A stretch of 64,000 bases of DNA from Actinomadura sp. NBRC 104425. GTDB lineage: Bacteria > Actinomycetota > Actinomycetes > Streptosporangiales > Streptosporangiaceae. Both the position numbers and the translations under genes were made by a program. The stretch is taken from assembly GCF_030269545.1 (NCBI RefSeq), contig NZ_BSTN01000009.1, forward strand, positions 124,001 through 188,000, read 5' to 3'. A model generated the notes under the pieces. That model was not told the origin of the DNA. It was given only the letters and a program-made list of their open reading frames with translations, and ran no database searches. Of the stretch, positions 17,295 to 25,004 are shown piece after piece (within the stretch, counting starts at the first letter, position 1; each line of letters starts with the position of its first letter).

Positions 17295-17735
17295 TCAGGT
17301 GCGGGCGCCGCGGCCGGTGGGTGTGGCGCCGTCCCTGACCGGGCGGCCGCAGCAGGCGCACACCACCTGGGGCCGCAGGCGCTCGCCGCAGACGTGGGTC
17401 CACCGGACGGGCGGATCGTCGGGGTTGAGGTGCCGGTCGCCCCAGCTCATCAGCACGGCCAGCACGTCGCTCAGCTCCCAGCCCGACTCGGTCAGGTGGT
17501 ACTCGTACCGGGCCGGGCGCTCGCTGTACAGCTCGCGGCGGACGATCCCGGCGGTCTCCAGTTTGCGCAGCCGCGTGGTGAGGATGTCCCGCGGGGCGCC
17601 GGTGTTGCGGGCGATCGCGTCGAACCGGCGGACCCCGTACACCAGTTCGCGGATGACCAGCAGGCTCCAGCGTTCCCCGATGACCTGCAGGGCGTCGGCG
17701 ATGGAGCACTCGCGCGGGTCGGCGTCTTTCGGCAT
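17295..17735 (-). CDS. HxlR-family winged-helix transcriptional regulator
   Basis: This 146-residue protein has the HxlR signature: Cys10 (ECSIADALQVIGERWSLL), the FDAIARNTGAPRDILTTRLRKLE recognition region and the wing (ELYSERPARYEYHLTESG). HxlR proteins are redox- or electrophile-responsive dimeric regulators; the N-terminal Cys is often the sensor. A C-terminal extension of about 40 residues holds a further CACC cluster (CGERLRPQVVCACCGRPV), possibly a metal site. The gene is followed on its own strand by no target. Upstream lie a thiolase and an MFS pump, and a 19-bp motif recurs before all three, so this protein probably regulates itself and both neighbours. Confidence 0.9.
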   Translation of the reverse strand: MPKDADPRECSIADALQVIGERWSLLVIRELVYGVRRFDAIARNTGAPRDILTTRLRKLETAGIVRRELYSERPARYEYHLTESGWELSDVLAVLMSWGDRHLNPDDPPVRWTHVCGERLRPQVVCACCGRPVRDGATPTGRGART

Positions 17736-17748
17736 GACCCCAGCCTAC

Positions 17749-17767
17749 GTCGGTTTGATTTTCCGAC
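17749..17767. promoter_or_regulatory. Regulon motif copy A, 14 bp before the HxlR gene
   Basis: Plus-strand bases GTCGGTTTGATTTTCCGAC have palindromic outer arms GTCGG/CCGAC. They match motif copies before the MFS gene (16 of 19 when copy C is read on the minus strand) and the thiolase gene. The position, just upstream of the regulator's ATG, fits autoregulation. Confidence 0.6.
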
Positions 17768-17788
17768 GCGCCCGTTTCGCCGTCCGTC

Positions 17789-17817
17789 CGGGAGGGGCTG
17801 CCGCCCCGCCCCTCCCG
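17789..17817. terminator. Terminator hairpin after the thiolase gene
   Basis: CGGGAGGGGC (17789-17798) pairs perfectly with GCCCCTCCCG (17808-17817) over a 9-base loop. It lies 23 bp beyond the minus-strand thiolase stop and before the HxlR promoter, so it probably separates the two transcripts. There is no T-run. Confidence 0.6.
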
Positions 17818-17824
17818 AAGGCCG

Positions 17825-17852
17825 TCAGAGGCGTTCGCATCAGAGGCGTTCG
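17825..17852. repeat. 15-bp tandem duplication across the thiolase stop codon
   Basis: TCAGAGGCGTTCG occurs at 17825-17837 and again at 17840-17852, a 15-bp period. The right copy holds the last thiolase codons and the stop; the left copy lies just downstream. This looks like a small slippage duplication at the gene end. Confidence 0.7.
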
Positions 17853-19003
17853 ATGACGGTGGCGTTGGCCATGCCGCCGGCCTCGCACATGGTCTGCAGG
17901 CCGAAGCGGGCGCCGCGGTCCTCCAGGGCGTGCAGGAGGGTGGTCATGATGCGCGCGCCGCTGGCGCCCAGCGGATGGCCGATGGCGATCGCGCCGCCGC
18001 GCACGTTGACCTTGTCGGCGGGGACGCCGAGCTCGCGCCGCCAGGCCAGCACCACCGAGGCGAACGCCTCGTTGACCTCGAACAGGTCGATGTCGGCGGA
18101 GGTCAGGCCGGAGCGCCGCAGCACCTTCTCGGTGGCGGGGATGATCGCGGTGAGCATCATCAACGGGTCGTCCCCGGTGACCGCGAAGGAGTGGAAGCGG
18201 GCCCGCGGCCGCAGCCCCAGCCGCCGGGCGACGTCGCCGCTCATGATCAGCAGCGCGGCCGCGCCGTCGTTGAGCGGGGAGGCGTTGCCCGCGGTGACCC
18301 GCCAGTCGATCTCGGGGAACCGCTCCTCGTAGACGGGGTCGTAGTAGGCGGGCTTGAGCCCGGCGAGCACCTCCGGCGAGGTGGAGGGCCGGATGGTCTC
18401 GTCGCGCTGCCCGGTCCAGGCGACCTCGCGGTCGAACTCGCCGTTCTCCCAGGCGGCGTGCGCGCGCATGTGCGACTCGTAGGCGAACGCGTCGAGCTCC
18501 TCGCGGGAGAGCTTCCAGCGGGCGGCGATCCGCTCGGCGGCGATGCCCTGCCCGATGAGCCCGCCGGGGTAGCGCTCGGGGAGGAGGGTGCCGAAGGGGT
18601 CGCTGCCGGGCAGCACGCTGGACCCCATCGGGACGCGCGACATCGACTCCAGGCCGCAGGCGATCGCGACGTCGTACGCGCCGCTGATCACTCCCTGCGC
18701 GGCGAAGTGCGCGGCCTGCTGGGAGGAACCGCACTGCCGGTCGACGGTGGTGGCCGGGACGCTCTCGGGGAACCCGGCGGCGAGCACCGCGGACCGGGTG
18801 ACGTTCAGCGCCTGGTCGCCCACCTGGGTGACCACGCCGCCCACCACGTCGTCGATCTCGGCCGGGTCGATCCCGGCCCGCTCCACCAGGGTCTTGAGGG
18901 TGCGGGCCAGCAGGTCCACCGGATACTCGCCGTGCAGTTGCCCGCCCGGCTTGCCCTTGGCGACCGGCGTGCGCACCGCCTCCACGATCACCGCGTCTCG
19001 CAT
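17840..19003 (-). CDS. Thiolase-family acetyl-CoA acyltransferase
   Basis: This 387-residue thiolase cleaves or forms beta-ketoacyl-CoA thioesters. Cys91 in VDRQCGSSQQA is the nucleophile; the GHPLGASGARI segment and Cys in TMCEAGGMANATV complete the active site. The sequence resembles FadA6/steroid-type thiolases more than the acetoacetyl-CoA type at 58881, but the substrate is not certain. ATG 19003 follows GAAGGAG. Together with the MFS pump upstream and the HxlR regulator downstream it shares a 19-bp upstream motif. That points to induction by an aromatic or acyl compound which is both exported and degraded; this is inference. Confidence 0.92.
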   Translation of the reverse strand: MRDAVIVEAVRTPVAKGKPGGQLHGEYPVDLLARTLKTLVERAGIDPAEIDDVVGGVVTQVGDQALNVTRSAVLAAGFPESVPATTVDRQCGSSQQAAHFAAQGVISGAYDVAIACGLESMSRVPMGSSVLPGSDPFGTLLPERYPGGLIGQGIAAERIAARWKLSREELDAFAYESHMRAHAAWENGEFDREVAWTGQRDETIRPSTSPEVLAGLKPAYYDPVYEERFPEIDWRVTAGNASPLNDGAAALLIMSGDVARRLGLRPRARFHSFAVTGDDPLMMLTAIIPATEKVLRRSGLTSADIDLFEVNEAFASVVLAWRRELGVPADKVNVRGGAIAIGHPLGASGARIMTTLLHALEDRGARFGLQTMCEAGGMANATVIERL

Positions 19004-19071
19004 CTGGATCTCCTTCGGTGAGCCGGCCCCACCGGGCCGAATCTCGTTCTGTTTCTACTCTGCGCTAGTTA

Positions 19072-19090
19072 GTTGGAAAACACAACCCAC
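19072..19090. promoter_or_regulatory. Regulon motif copy B, upstream of the thiolase gene
   Basis: GTTGGAAAACACAACCCAC lies 69 bp before the thiolase ATG. It matches copy C (before the MFS gene) at 16 of 19 positions and contains the half-sites GTTG and CAAC. It is probably a binding site of the HxlR regulator encoded at 17295-17735. Confidence 0.6.
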
Positions 19091-19133
19091 TTGCCGGGTG
19101 GGCGGGATCACATCCGGCGGGCGCCGTGCGGGC

Positions 19134-20534
19134 TCAGGACCGGCGGGCGCGGGGCAGCGTCAGGCAGGCCAGCGCGGCGGCCGCGGCGGCGAGCGCGGTG
19201 CCCAGCCAGCCGGTGTCGAAGGAGACCGCGTCCGGCTCCCCCGCGCCCAGCAGCGCCACGAGCATCGCGACACCGAGGACGGTGCCGATCTGGCGGGCCA
19301 TGGTGACCACCGCGGAGCCGGTGGAGAAGTTGTGCGGCGGCACCGCGGCCACCGCGGCACCGATCAGCGTGGGCAGGGCCAGTCCGACGCCCACCCCGGT
19401 CAGCAGCATCCCGGGCAGCATGCCGGCGACGTAGCCGTCCTCCATGCGCCACATCCACCAGCCGATCCCGGCCGCGAAGACGGCGCAGCCGAGGAACGAC
19501 AGCGGCCCGGCGCCCAGCCGGCGGGCCGCCGGCGCCGCGCCCACCGCCAGCGTCGGCACCATCAGCGGTCCGGGCGCGATCGCCAGCCCCGTGCGCAGCG
19601 CCTGCCAGTGCCAGACCTGCTGGCACCACAGCACCGCCGACAGCAGCATCGCGGCGAACGCGACCGAGAACAGCACGCCGGCGACCGTGGCCGGACCGAA
19701 CGCGGGCAGCCTCAGCAGCTCGGGCGGCACCACCGGCGCCGGGTGCCGCGCCGACCGCCACGCGCACAGCGCGAGCAGCACGGCACCGGCCGCCAGGGAG
19801 CCCGCCACCCGCGCCGACGTCCAGCCCCAGTCGTCGCTCCTGACCACGCCGAGGGCGAGCGCGGCGACGCCGGCGGTGAGCAGCGCCGCGCCCGGCAGGT
19901 CCGGCCGCGCCCCGTCCGCGCGGGCGGGCGGACGGGGCAGCAGCCGCGCGCCCGCCGCCAGCGCCGCCAGCCCGATCGGCACGTTGACCAGGAAGACCCA
20001 GCGCCAGTCGAACTGGGTGAGCAGCCCGCCCGCGACGGGGCCGAGCGCCGCCGCCAGCCCGCTGACGGCGGTCCAGCCGCGCACCGCGGCCTGCCGCCGC
20101 GGCGGCGGGGTCGCGGCCAGCAGAAGGCCCAGCGAGGAGGGGATGAGCAGCGCAGCCCCGGCGGCCTGGACGACGCGCGCGGCCACCAGGGTCCACACCC
20201 CCGGCGAGACGGCGCAGGCCACCGACGCGGCCGTGAACACCGCCAGGCCGAGCAGGTAGGCGCGGCGGGGCCCGGTCCGGTCGGCGAACCCGCCGGCGGG
20301 GACCATGAGCGCGGCGAAGACCACCGCGTACGCGTTGAGCACCCAGGACAGCTCCGCCAGCGGCGCCCCCGCGTACCGCTCCCCGATCCGCGGCAGGGCC
20401 ACATTGACGATGAACATGTCCAGGTTGGACATCGCCACTCCGGCGGCGACGACGGCGAAGACGGCCCCCGGCCGGGCCGGGCGCACCGCCCCGTCCGCTG
20501 CGGCGCCCCCGGCCCGGATGGTCGGACTGCTCAC
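19134..20534 (-). CDS. MFS drug/H+ antiporter, DHA2 (14-helix) type
   Basis: This 466-residue membrane protein has about 14 hydrophobic segments, the size and pattern of DHA2/EmrB-QacA exporters. Conserved motif A-like residues lie after helix 2 (GGFADRTGPRRAYL) and motif C-like GPVAGGLLTQFDWRWVFLVNVPIGL around residues 165-190. Such proteins expel hydrophobic drugs or metabolites using the proton gradient. The gene is 130 bp upstream of the thiolase and carries motif copy C 36 bp before its ATG, so expression probably depends on the nearby HxlR regulator. Confidence 0.92.
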   Translation of the reverse strand: MSSPTIRAGGAAADGAVRPARPGAVFAVVAAGVAMSNLDMFIVNVALPRIGERYAGAPLAELSWVLNAYAVVFAALMVPAGGFADRTGPRRAYLLGLAVFTAASVACAVSPGVWTLVAARVVQAAGAALLIPSSLGLLLAATPPPRRQAAVRGWTAVSGLAAALGPVAGGLLTQFDWRWVFLVNVPIGLAALAAGARLLPRPPARADGARPDLPGAALLTAGVAALALGVVRSDDWGWTSARVAGSLAAGAVLLALCAWRSARHPAPVVPPELLRLPAFGPATVAGVLFSVAFAAMLLSAVLWCQQVWHWQALRTGLAIAPGPLMVPTLAVGAAPAARRLGAGPLSFLGCAVFAAGIGWWMWRMEDGYVAGMLPGMLLTGVGVGLALPTLIGAAVAAVPPHNFSTGSAVVTMARQIGTVLGVAMLVALLGAGEPDAVSFDTGWLGTALAAAAAALACLTLPRARRS

Positions 20535-20569
20535 GGCGTTCCTCCGAGATCACATTCGGCGAATGGTAA

Positions 20570-20588
20570 GTTGGAAAATCCAACCTAC
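20570..20588. promoter_or_regulatory. Regulon motif copy C, upstream of the MFS gene
   Basis: GTTGGAAAATCCAACCTAC lies 36 bp before the MFS ATG. Its first 15 bases form a perfect palindrome, GTTGG-AAAAT-CCAAC. Related copies precede the thiolase and HxlR genes. It is the best formed of the three and a likely operator. Confidence 0.65.
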
Positions 20589-20672
20589 TCGCCCGAACGT
20601 AGCGCCGCGCGTCCGGGAACACAACCGTCCGGACGCACGCGGAGGGCCGGCGGCCCTCCGCGTGCGCGGCGG

Positions 20673-20945
20673 CTACAGCTTGGGCTCGAACATGGCCCTG
20701 ATCTTCTTCGCCGCCTCGGTCCGCTTGGCCTTGTCCGGGGTCCGGCGCACCTGTCCCGTGCGCCGGGCGTCGTCCGGACGGGCCTCGTCGCGGCGGGCAT
20801 CGCGACGCCGGGCCTCGTCGCGGCGCGCCTCGGTGCGGCGGGCCTCGCCGCCGGCGCGCCGGTCCCGTCCCGCGCCCTTGCCCCCGGCCCGGCCGCCCGC
20901 CCGCGCGGCGCCCGTGCGATCGGTGTTGTCGTGCAGGTCCCCCAC
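20673..20945 (-). CDS. Small Arg/Ala-rich hypothetical protein
   Basis: The frame encodes 90 residues from GTG 20945, with GGGGGA 6 bases upstream. The middle is low-complexity and strongly basic (RRTEARRDEARRRDARRDEAR), the N-terminus is acidic-polar (MGDLHDNTDRTGAA) and the end (KRTEAAKKIRAMFEPKL) looks like an ordered basic helix. It may bind nucleic acid. I do not recognise a family, and low-complexity frames occur by chance in GC-rich DNA, so it may not be real. Confidence 0.45.
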   Translation of the reverse strand: MGDLHDNTDRTGAARAGGRAGGKGAGRDRRAGGEARRTEARRDEARRRDARRDEARPDDARRTGQVRRTPDKAKRTEAAKKIRAMFEPKL

Positions 20946-21012
20946 AGCGCATCCCCCCGTTGCCGTTCGGTCCTGGTCGGACAGCGGGTTACGTACCCGG
21001 ACCTGCGAAGAT

Positions 21013-21696
21013 CTACTCCGCCGCGGCGGCCCGGTAGAAGCGCACCTCGGGCCTGCCGACCTGGCCGTAGTGCGGGCGGCGCACCACCACGCCCTGGTCG
21101 GCCAGGTACTCCAGATAGCGGCGCGCGGTCACCCGGGACACGCCGGTCAGGGCGGCCGCGGACGCCGCCGACAGCCCCTCCTCCGCGCCCGCCAGCGCCT
21201 CGGTGACCGCCTGCAGGGTCTCCTGGCTCATGCCCTTGGGCAGCGAGCCGCGGTCGGGGGTGCGCAACGTGGCGAGCATCGCGTCCACGTCGGCCTGGCC
21301 CGTCACCTCGCCGGAGCGCTCCGCGCGCTGCCGGAACCGCGCGTACCGCTCCAGCTTGTCGCGCAGCGCCGCGAACGTGAACGGCTTGAGCAGGTACTGC
21401 ACCACCCCGGCGGACACCGCCGAGCGCACCGCGGCCAGGTCGCGGGCGGACGTCACCGCGATCACGTCGACGGTGCTGCCCGCGGCCCGCAGCGCCCGGC
21501 AGACCTTCAGCCCGTGGGTGTCGGGCAGGTAGAAGTCCAGCAGCACCAGATCGACGGGCGTGCGCTCGCAGAACCGCAGCGCGGCCGCCCCCGAGTGCAC
21601 GACCCCGGCGACGGTGAACCCGGGCACGCGCTCCACGTACGTCCGGTGCGCGTCGGCGGCCACCGGCTCGTCCTCCACCACCAGAACCCGGATCAC
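21013..21696 (-). CDS. Response regulator of the CitB/DcuR type
   Basis: This 227-residue two-component regulator has the receiver residues Asp9 and Glu8, phospho-acceptor Asp54 in LVLLDFYLPDTHG and Lys108 in LLKPF. The C-terminal domain (about 145-215) is the winged HTH of the CitB family (SAAALTGVSRVTARRYLEYLADQGVVVRRPHYG). Its sensor kinase overlaps it by 4 bp. These pairs usually sense citrate or C4-dicarboxylates and turn on uptake genes; the divergent dctA-like carrier at 23514 is the obvious target. Confidence 0.93.
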   Translation of the reverse strand: MIRVLVVEDEPVAADAHRTYVERVPGFTVAGVVHSGAAALRFCERTPVDLVLLDFYLPDTHGLKVCRALRAAGSTVDVIAVTSARDLAAVRSAVSAGVVQYLLKPFTFAALRDKLERYARFRQRAERSGEVTGQADVDAMLATLRTPDRGSLPKGMSQETLQAVTEALAGAEEGLSAASAAALTGVSRVTARRYLEYLADQGVVVRRPHYGQVGRPEVRFYRAAAAE

Positions 21697-23327
21697 GAGC
21701 CGCTCCCCTCGGGCAGCGGCAGGCGGACGGTGAACACCGCGCCGACGTCGCGGGTGACCTCGATGGAGCCGCCGTACCGCCGCACCGCCCGGCCGACCAG
21801 CGCGAGCCCGAGGCCGTGCCCCACCGGGCCCTCGGCGGGCTTGGTGGTCCAGCCGCGGCGGAACATGGCGGGCGCGCGCTCGGGGTCCACGCCCGGCCCG
21901 TTGTCGGCCACGCGCAGCATCAGCTCTCCCCCGTCCGCCCGGGCGGTGACCGCCACCCGGGGCGACTCGCGGTGGGCGGCCGCGCCCTCGATCGCCGCGT
22001 CGATCGCGTTGTCCATCAGGTTCCCGAGGATAGTGACCAGGTCGCGGGGGTCGATCCCGGCCTGCTCGATCACCGCGTCGCCGAGCGCGGAGTCGTCGGT
22101 GAGGACCAGTTCGACGCCCCGTTCGGCGGCGTCGGCGCCCTTGCCGAGCAGCAGCGCGGCCAGCACGGGCTCGCCGACCGCGCCCACCACCCGGTCGGTG
22201 AGCCGCTGGGCGGTCGCCATCTCGGCGGTGGCGAACTCGACGGCCTGTTCGCTGCGGCCCAGCTCGACCAGCGACACGACGGTGTGCAGACGGTTGGCGG
22301 CCTCGTGCGCCTGGGCGCGCAGCGCCTCGGCGAACCCGCGCACCGCGCCCAGCTCACCGGTGAGCGTCTGCAGCTCGGTATGGTCGCGCAAGGTGACGGC
22401 GGTGCCCATGGCGCGGCCCCGCGACCGCACCGGGACGGTGTTGACGACCAGCACCCGGGTGTCGGCGACGTGGATCTCGTCGGACCGGGGTTCGGGCGAC
22501 ACCAGCGCGGCGGCCAGCTCGTCCGGCAGGCCCAGGTCGGCGGCGGGGCGGCCGCGCGGGTCGCCGGACAGGTCGAGCAGCTCGCGGGCGGCGTCGTTGC
22601 ACAGCACGACGCGGCCGTCCCGGTCGAGCAGGACCAGGCCCTCGCGCACCGCGTGCAGGATCGACTCGTAGTAGTCGAACATGGCGCGCAGCTCGGCGGG
22701 CGCCGCGCCCCGGGTCTGCCGGCGCAGCCGCGCGCTGACCAGGCCGCTGCCGGTGATCCCGACCGCCAGCACCGCGACCGCGACGAGGGCCAGCGTGATC
22801 AGCCGCTCGCGCAGTTCGGCGGAGATCACGCGGACGGTGATGCCGACCGCCACCATCGCCACCACCCGGTGCCGCTCGTCGAAGACGGGCGCGACGGCGC
22901 GCACGGACGGCCCCAGCGTGCCGGTGTAGGTCTCGGTGAACGTGCGCCCGGCCAGGGCGGGGCCGACGTGGCCGAGGAAGGGGCGGCCGATCTGCGCCGG
23001 GTTGGTGTGCGTGTAGCGGATCCGGTTCCGGTTCATGATCGTGATGAAGTCGACGCCGGTGTCGGCGCGGACCCGTTCAGCCAGCGGCTGCAGCGTGCGG
23101 CTGGGGTCGCGCCCGGCCAGCGCCTCGCGCACGCTCGGGGTGCGGGCCAGCGTGGCGGCCACGGCGGTGACCTTCTCGCGGGCGCGGGTGTCGGCGGCGC
23201 GCGCCGCGTCCAGGTACGCCAGCGCGGCGCCGAGCACCACCAGCAGGGCGACCACGGCCGCCTGCAGCACCAGCAGCTGCCCGGCCAGGCTCCACCGCCG
23301 GCCCGCTCCCGGAAGCGGCGCCCTCAT
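21693..23327 (-). CDS. Sensor histidine kinase of the CitA/DcuS type
   Basis: This 544-residue kinase has a membrane helix at 17-40, an extracytoplasmic sensor (single-cache/PASp) domain at about 41-170, a second helix at 175-198, a cytoplasmic PAS domain at about 215-325 and the kinase core. His341 in LRAQAHEAANRLHT is the phosphorylated residue. The ATP-binding site has NLMDNAIDAA (N box), DNGPGVDPE and GHGLGLAL. The sensor domain contains RIRYTHTNPAQIGRPF, the pattern of citrate/dicarboxylate sensors. It is co-transcribed with its regulator and divergent from the dicarboxylate carrier gene. In DcuS systems the carrier itself modulates the sensor; whether that holds here is unknown. Confidence 0.93.
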   Translation of the reverse strand: MRAPLPGAGRRWSLAGQLLVLQAAVVALLVVLGAALAYLDAARAADTRAREKVTAVAATLARTPSVREALAGRDPSRTLQPLAERVRADTGVDFITIMNRNRIRYTHTNPAQIGRPFLGHVGPALAGRTFTETYTGTLGPSVRAVAPVFDERHRVVAMVAVGITVRVISAELRERLITLALVAVAVLAVGITGSGLVSARLRRQTRGAAPAELRAMFDYYESILHAVREGLVLLDRDGRVVLCNDAARELLDLSGDPRGRPAADLGLPDELAAALVSPEPRSDEIHVADTRVLVVNTVPVRSRGRAMGTAVTLRDHTELQTLTGELGAVRGFAEALRAQAHEAANRLHTVVSLVELGRSEQAVEFATAEMATAQRLTDRVVGAVGEPVLAALLLGKGADAAERGVELVLTDDSALGDAVIEQAGIDPRDLVTILGNLMDNAIDAAIEGAAAHRESPRVAVTARADGGELMLRVADNGPGVDPERAPAMFRRGWTTKPAEGPVGHGLGLALVGRAVRRYGGSIEVTRDVGAVFTVRLPLPEGSGS

Positions 23328-23365
23328 CGGAGCGCCCTCATCGCGCGGCCTTCATGACGAGCACA

Positions 23366-23411
23366 TCACCTGCATGTGAACGAAATGTACAAAAACGTGA
23401 CGGGCATCACA
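23366..23411. promoter_or_regulatory. Palindromes in the kinase/dctA divergent promoter, one CRP-like
   Basis: Two inverted repeats lie between the divergent genes. TCACCTGCATGTGA (23366-23379) has arms TCAC/GTGA. CGTGA-N6-TCACA (23396-23411) matches the CRP consensus TGTGA-N6-TCACA at 9 of 10 positions. The first may be a response-regulator site. The second suggests cAMP receptor protein control of dicarboxylate uptake, as is known for dctA in other bacteria. Confidence 0.5.
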
Positions 23412-23513
23412 CGAACCCGGATAGTCGCTGTTCGGAAAACGCGCCGGGGGGCGCCCGGCGCTCTCCCGTCCCCCCGGACCCGCGAAGGTCCACAAGACCC
23501 CGAGGAGGCGACC

Positions 23514-25004
23514 GTGTCCACTGCGCCGACATCCGGCGGCACCGGCACCCCCCTGGCCCGACAGCGCCGGGACCGGGTGCACTACCTGTACCTGGCCGTC
23601 ATCGGCGCCGTGGCGGCCGGCATCGCCGTGGGCCTGGCCGCCCCGGACGTCGCGACCGAACTCAAGCCGCTCGGCACCGGCTTCGTCAACCTGATCAAGA
23701 TGATGATCTCGCCGATCATCTTCTGCACGATCGTGCTGGGCATCGGCTCGGTCGCCAAGGCCGCCAAGGTCGGCAAGGTCGGGTTGATCTCCCTCGGCTA
23801 CTTCCTGGTCATGTCGACGTTCGCGCTGGGCATCGGCCTTGCGGTCGGCAACTTCCTGCACCCGGGCGAGGGCATGCACCTGGATCCGGGCTCGGCCGCC
23901 AAGGCGCACGAGTCGGCCGAGGGCGGCGAGGGCACCGTCGACTTCCTGCTCGGCATCATCCCCACCTCGCTGCTGTCGGCGCTGACCGAGGGCGAGGTGC
24001 TGCAGACCCTGCTGGTGGCGCTGCTGGCCGGGTTCGCGCTGCAGAAGATGGGCCCCGCGGGCGCCCCGATCCTGCGCGGCATCGAGCACATCCAGCGGCT
24101 GGTGTTCCGCATCCTGGCGATGATCATGTGGGCGGCGCCGGTCGGCGCGTTCGGTGCGATCGCCGCGGTGGTCGGCGAGACCGGCTGGTCCGCGCTGCGC
24201 AGCCTCGCGGTGATCATGCTCGGGTTCTACATCACCTGCGTGCTGTTCGTGGTGGTGGTGCTCGGCGCCGTGCTGTGGGCGGTGGCCCGGATCAACCTGT
24301 TCCAGCTGCTGCGCTACCTGGCCCGCGAGTTCCTGCTGATCCTGTCCACCTCCTCCTCGGAGTCGGCGCTGCCGCGGCTGATCGCCAAGATGGAGCACCT
24401 GGGCGTCAGCCGGCCGGTGGTCGGCATCACCGTGCCCACCGGCTACTCGTTCAACCTGGACGGCACCGCCATCTACCTGACCATGGCGACCCTGTTCATC
24501 GCCGCGGCGCAGGACGAGCCGCTGTCCCTGGGCGCCCAGCTGTCCCTGCTGGTCTTCATGATCATCGCGTCCAAGGGCGCGGCCGGGGTGAGCGGCGCCG
24601 GGCTGGCCACGCTGGCGGGCGGCCTGCAGTCGCACCGGCCCGAGCTGGTGGACGGCGTCGGGTTCATCGTCGGCATCGACCGGTTCATGTCCGAGGCGCG
24701 GGCGCTGACCAACTTCGCCGGCAACGCCGTCGCCACCGTGGTCGTCGGGGCCTGGACGGGCGAGCTGGACTCGGCCCGGGCGCGCCGCGTGCTGGCGGGC
24801 GAGGACCCGTTCAACGAGGCGACGCTCCTGGACGACCACGGCGCAGCAGCCGAGCCGGCGAAACCGTCCGAGCCGTCCGGGCGATCCGCGCCCGAACCGT
24901 CCGGTGCGTCCGCGACGGGGTCCGCCGCCCCCAGCGGCGCGGCGTCCGGGCCGGGACCGGACGGCGACGCGCCCGCCCAGGCCGCCGCAGCCGGAAGTCG
25001 ATGA
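23514..25004 (+). CDS. dctA: C4-dicarboxylate/H+ (Na+) symporter, DctA family
   Basis: This 496-residue carrier imports succinate, fumarate and malate. It has about 8 membrane segments and the two re-entrant hairpins of the DAACS fold, with the Ser-rich loop STSSSESALPRLIAKME and the FNLDGTAIYLTMATLF motif that bind substrate and cation. The GTG at 23514 has GAGGAGG (23502-23508) upstream; an earlier ATG at 23376 in the same frame would add a hydrophilic leader over the promoter palindromes. The last about 55 residues are Ala/Pro/Ser-rich and unusual for DctA. They correspond to a 194-bp antisense overlap with the next gene. Confidence 0.94.
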   Translation: MSTAPTSGGTGTPLARQRRDRVHYLYLAVIGAVAAGIAVGLAAPDVATELKPLGTGFVNLIKMMISPIIFCTIVLGIGSVAKAAKVGKVGLISLGYFLVMSTFALGIGLAVGNFLHPGEGMHLDPGSAAKAHESAEGGEGTVDFLLGIIPTSLLSALTEGEVLQTLLVALLAGFALQKMGPAGAPILRGIEHIQRLVFRILAMIMWAAPVGAFGAIAAVVGETGWSALRSLAVIMLGFYITCVLFVVVVLGAVLWAVARINLFQLLRYLAREFLLILSTSSSESALPRLIAKMEHLGVSRPVVGITVPTGYSFNLDGTAIYLTMATLFIAAAQDEPLSLGAQLSLLVFMIIASKGAAGVSGAGLATLAGGLQSHRPELVDGVGFIVGIDRFMSEARALTNFAGNAVATVVVGAWTGELDSARARRVLAGEDPFNEATLLDDHGAAAEPAKPSEPSGRSAPEPSGASATGSAAPSGAASGPGPDGDAPAQAAAAGSR

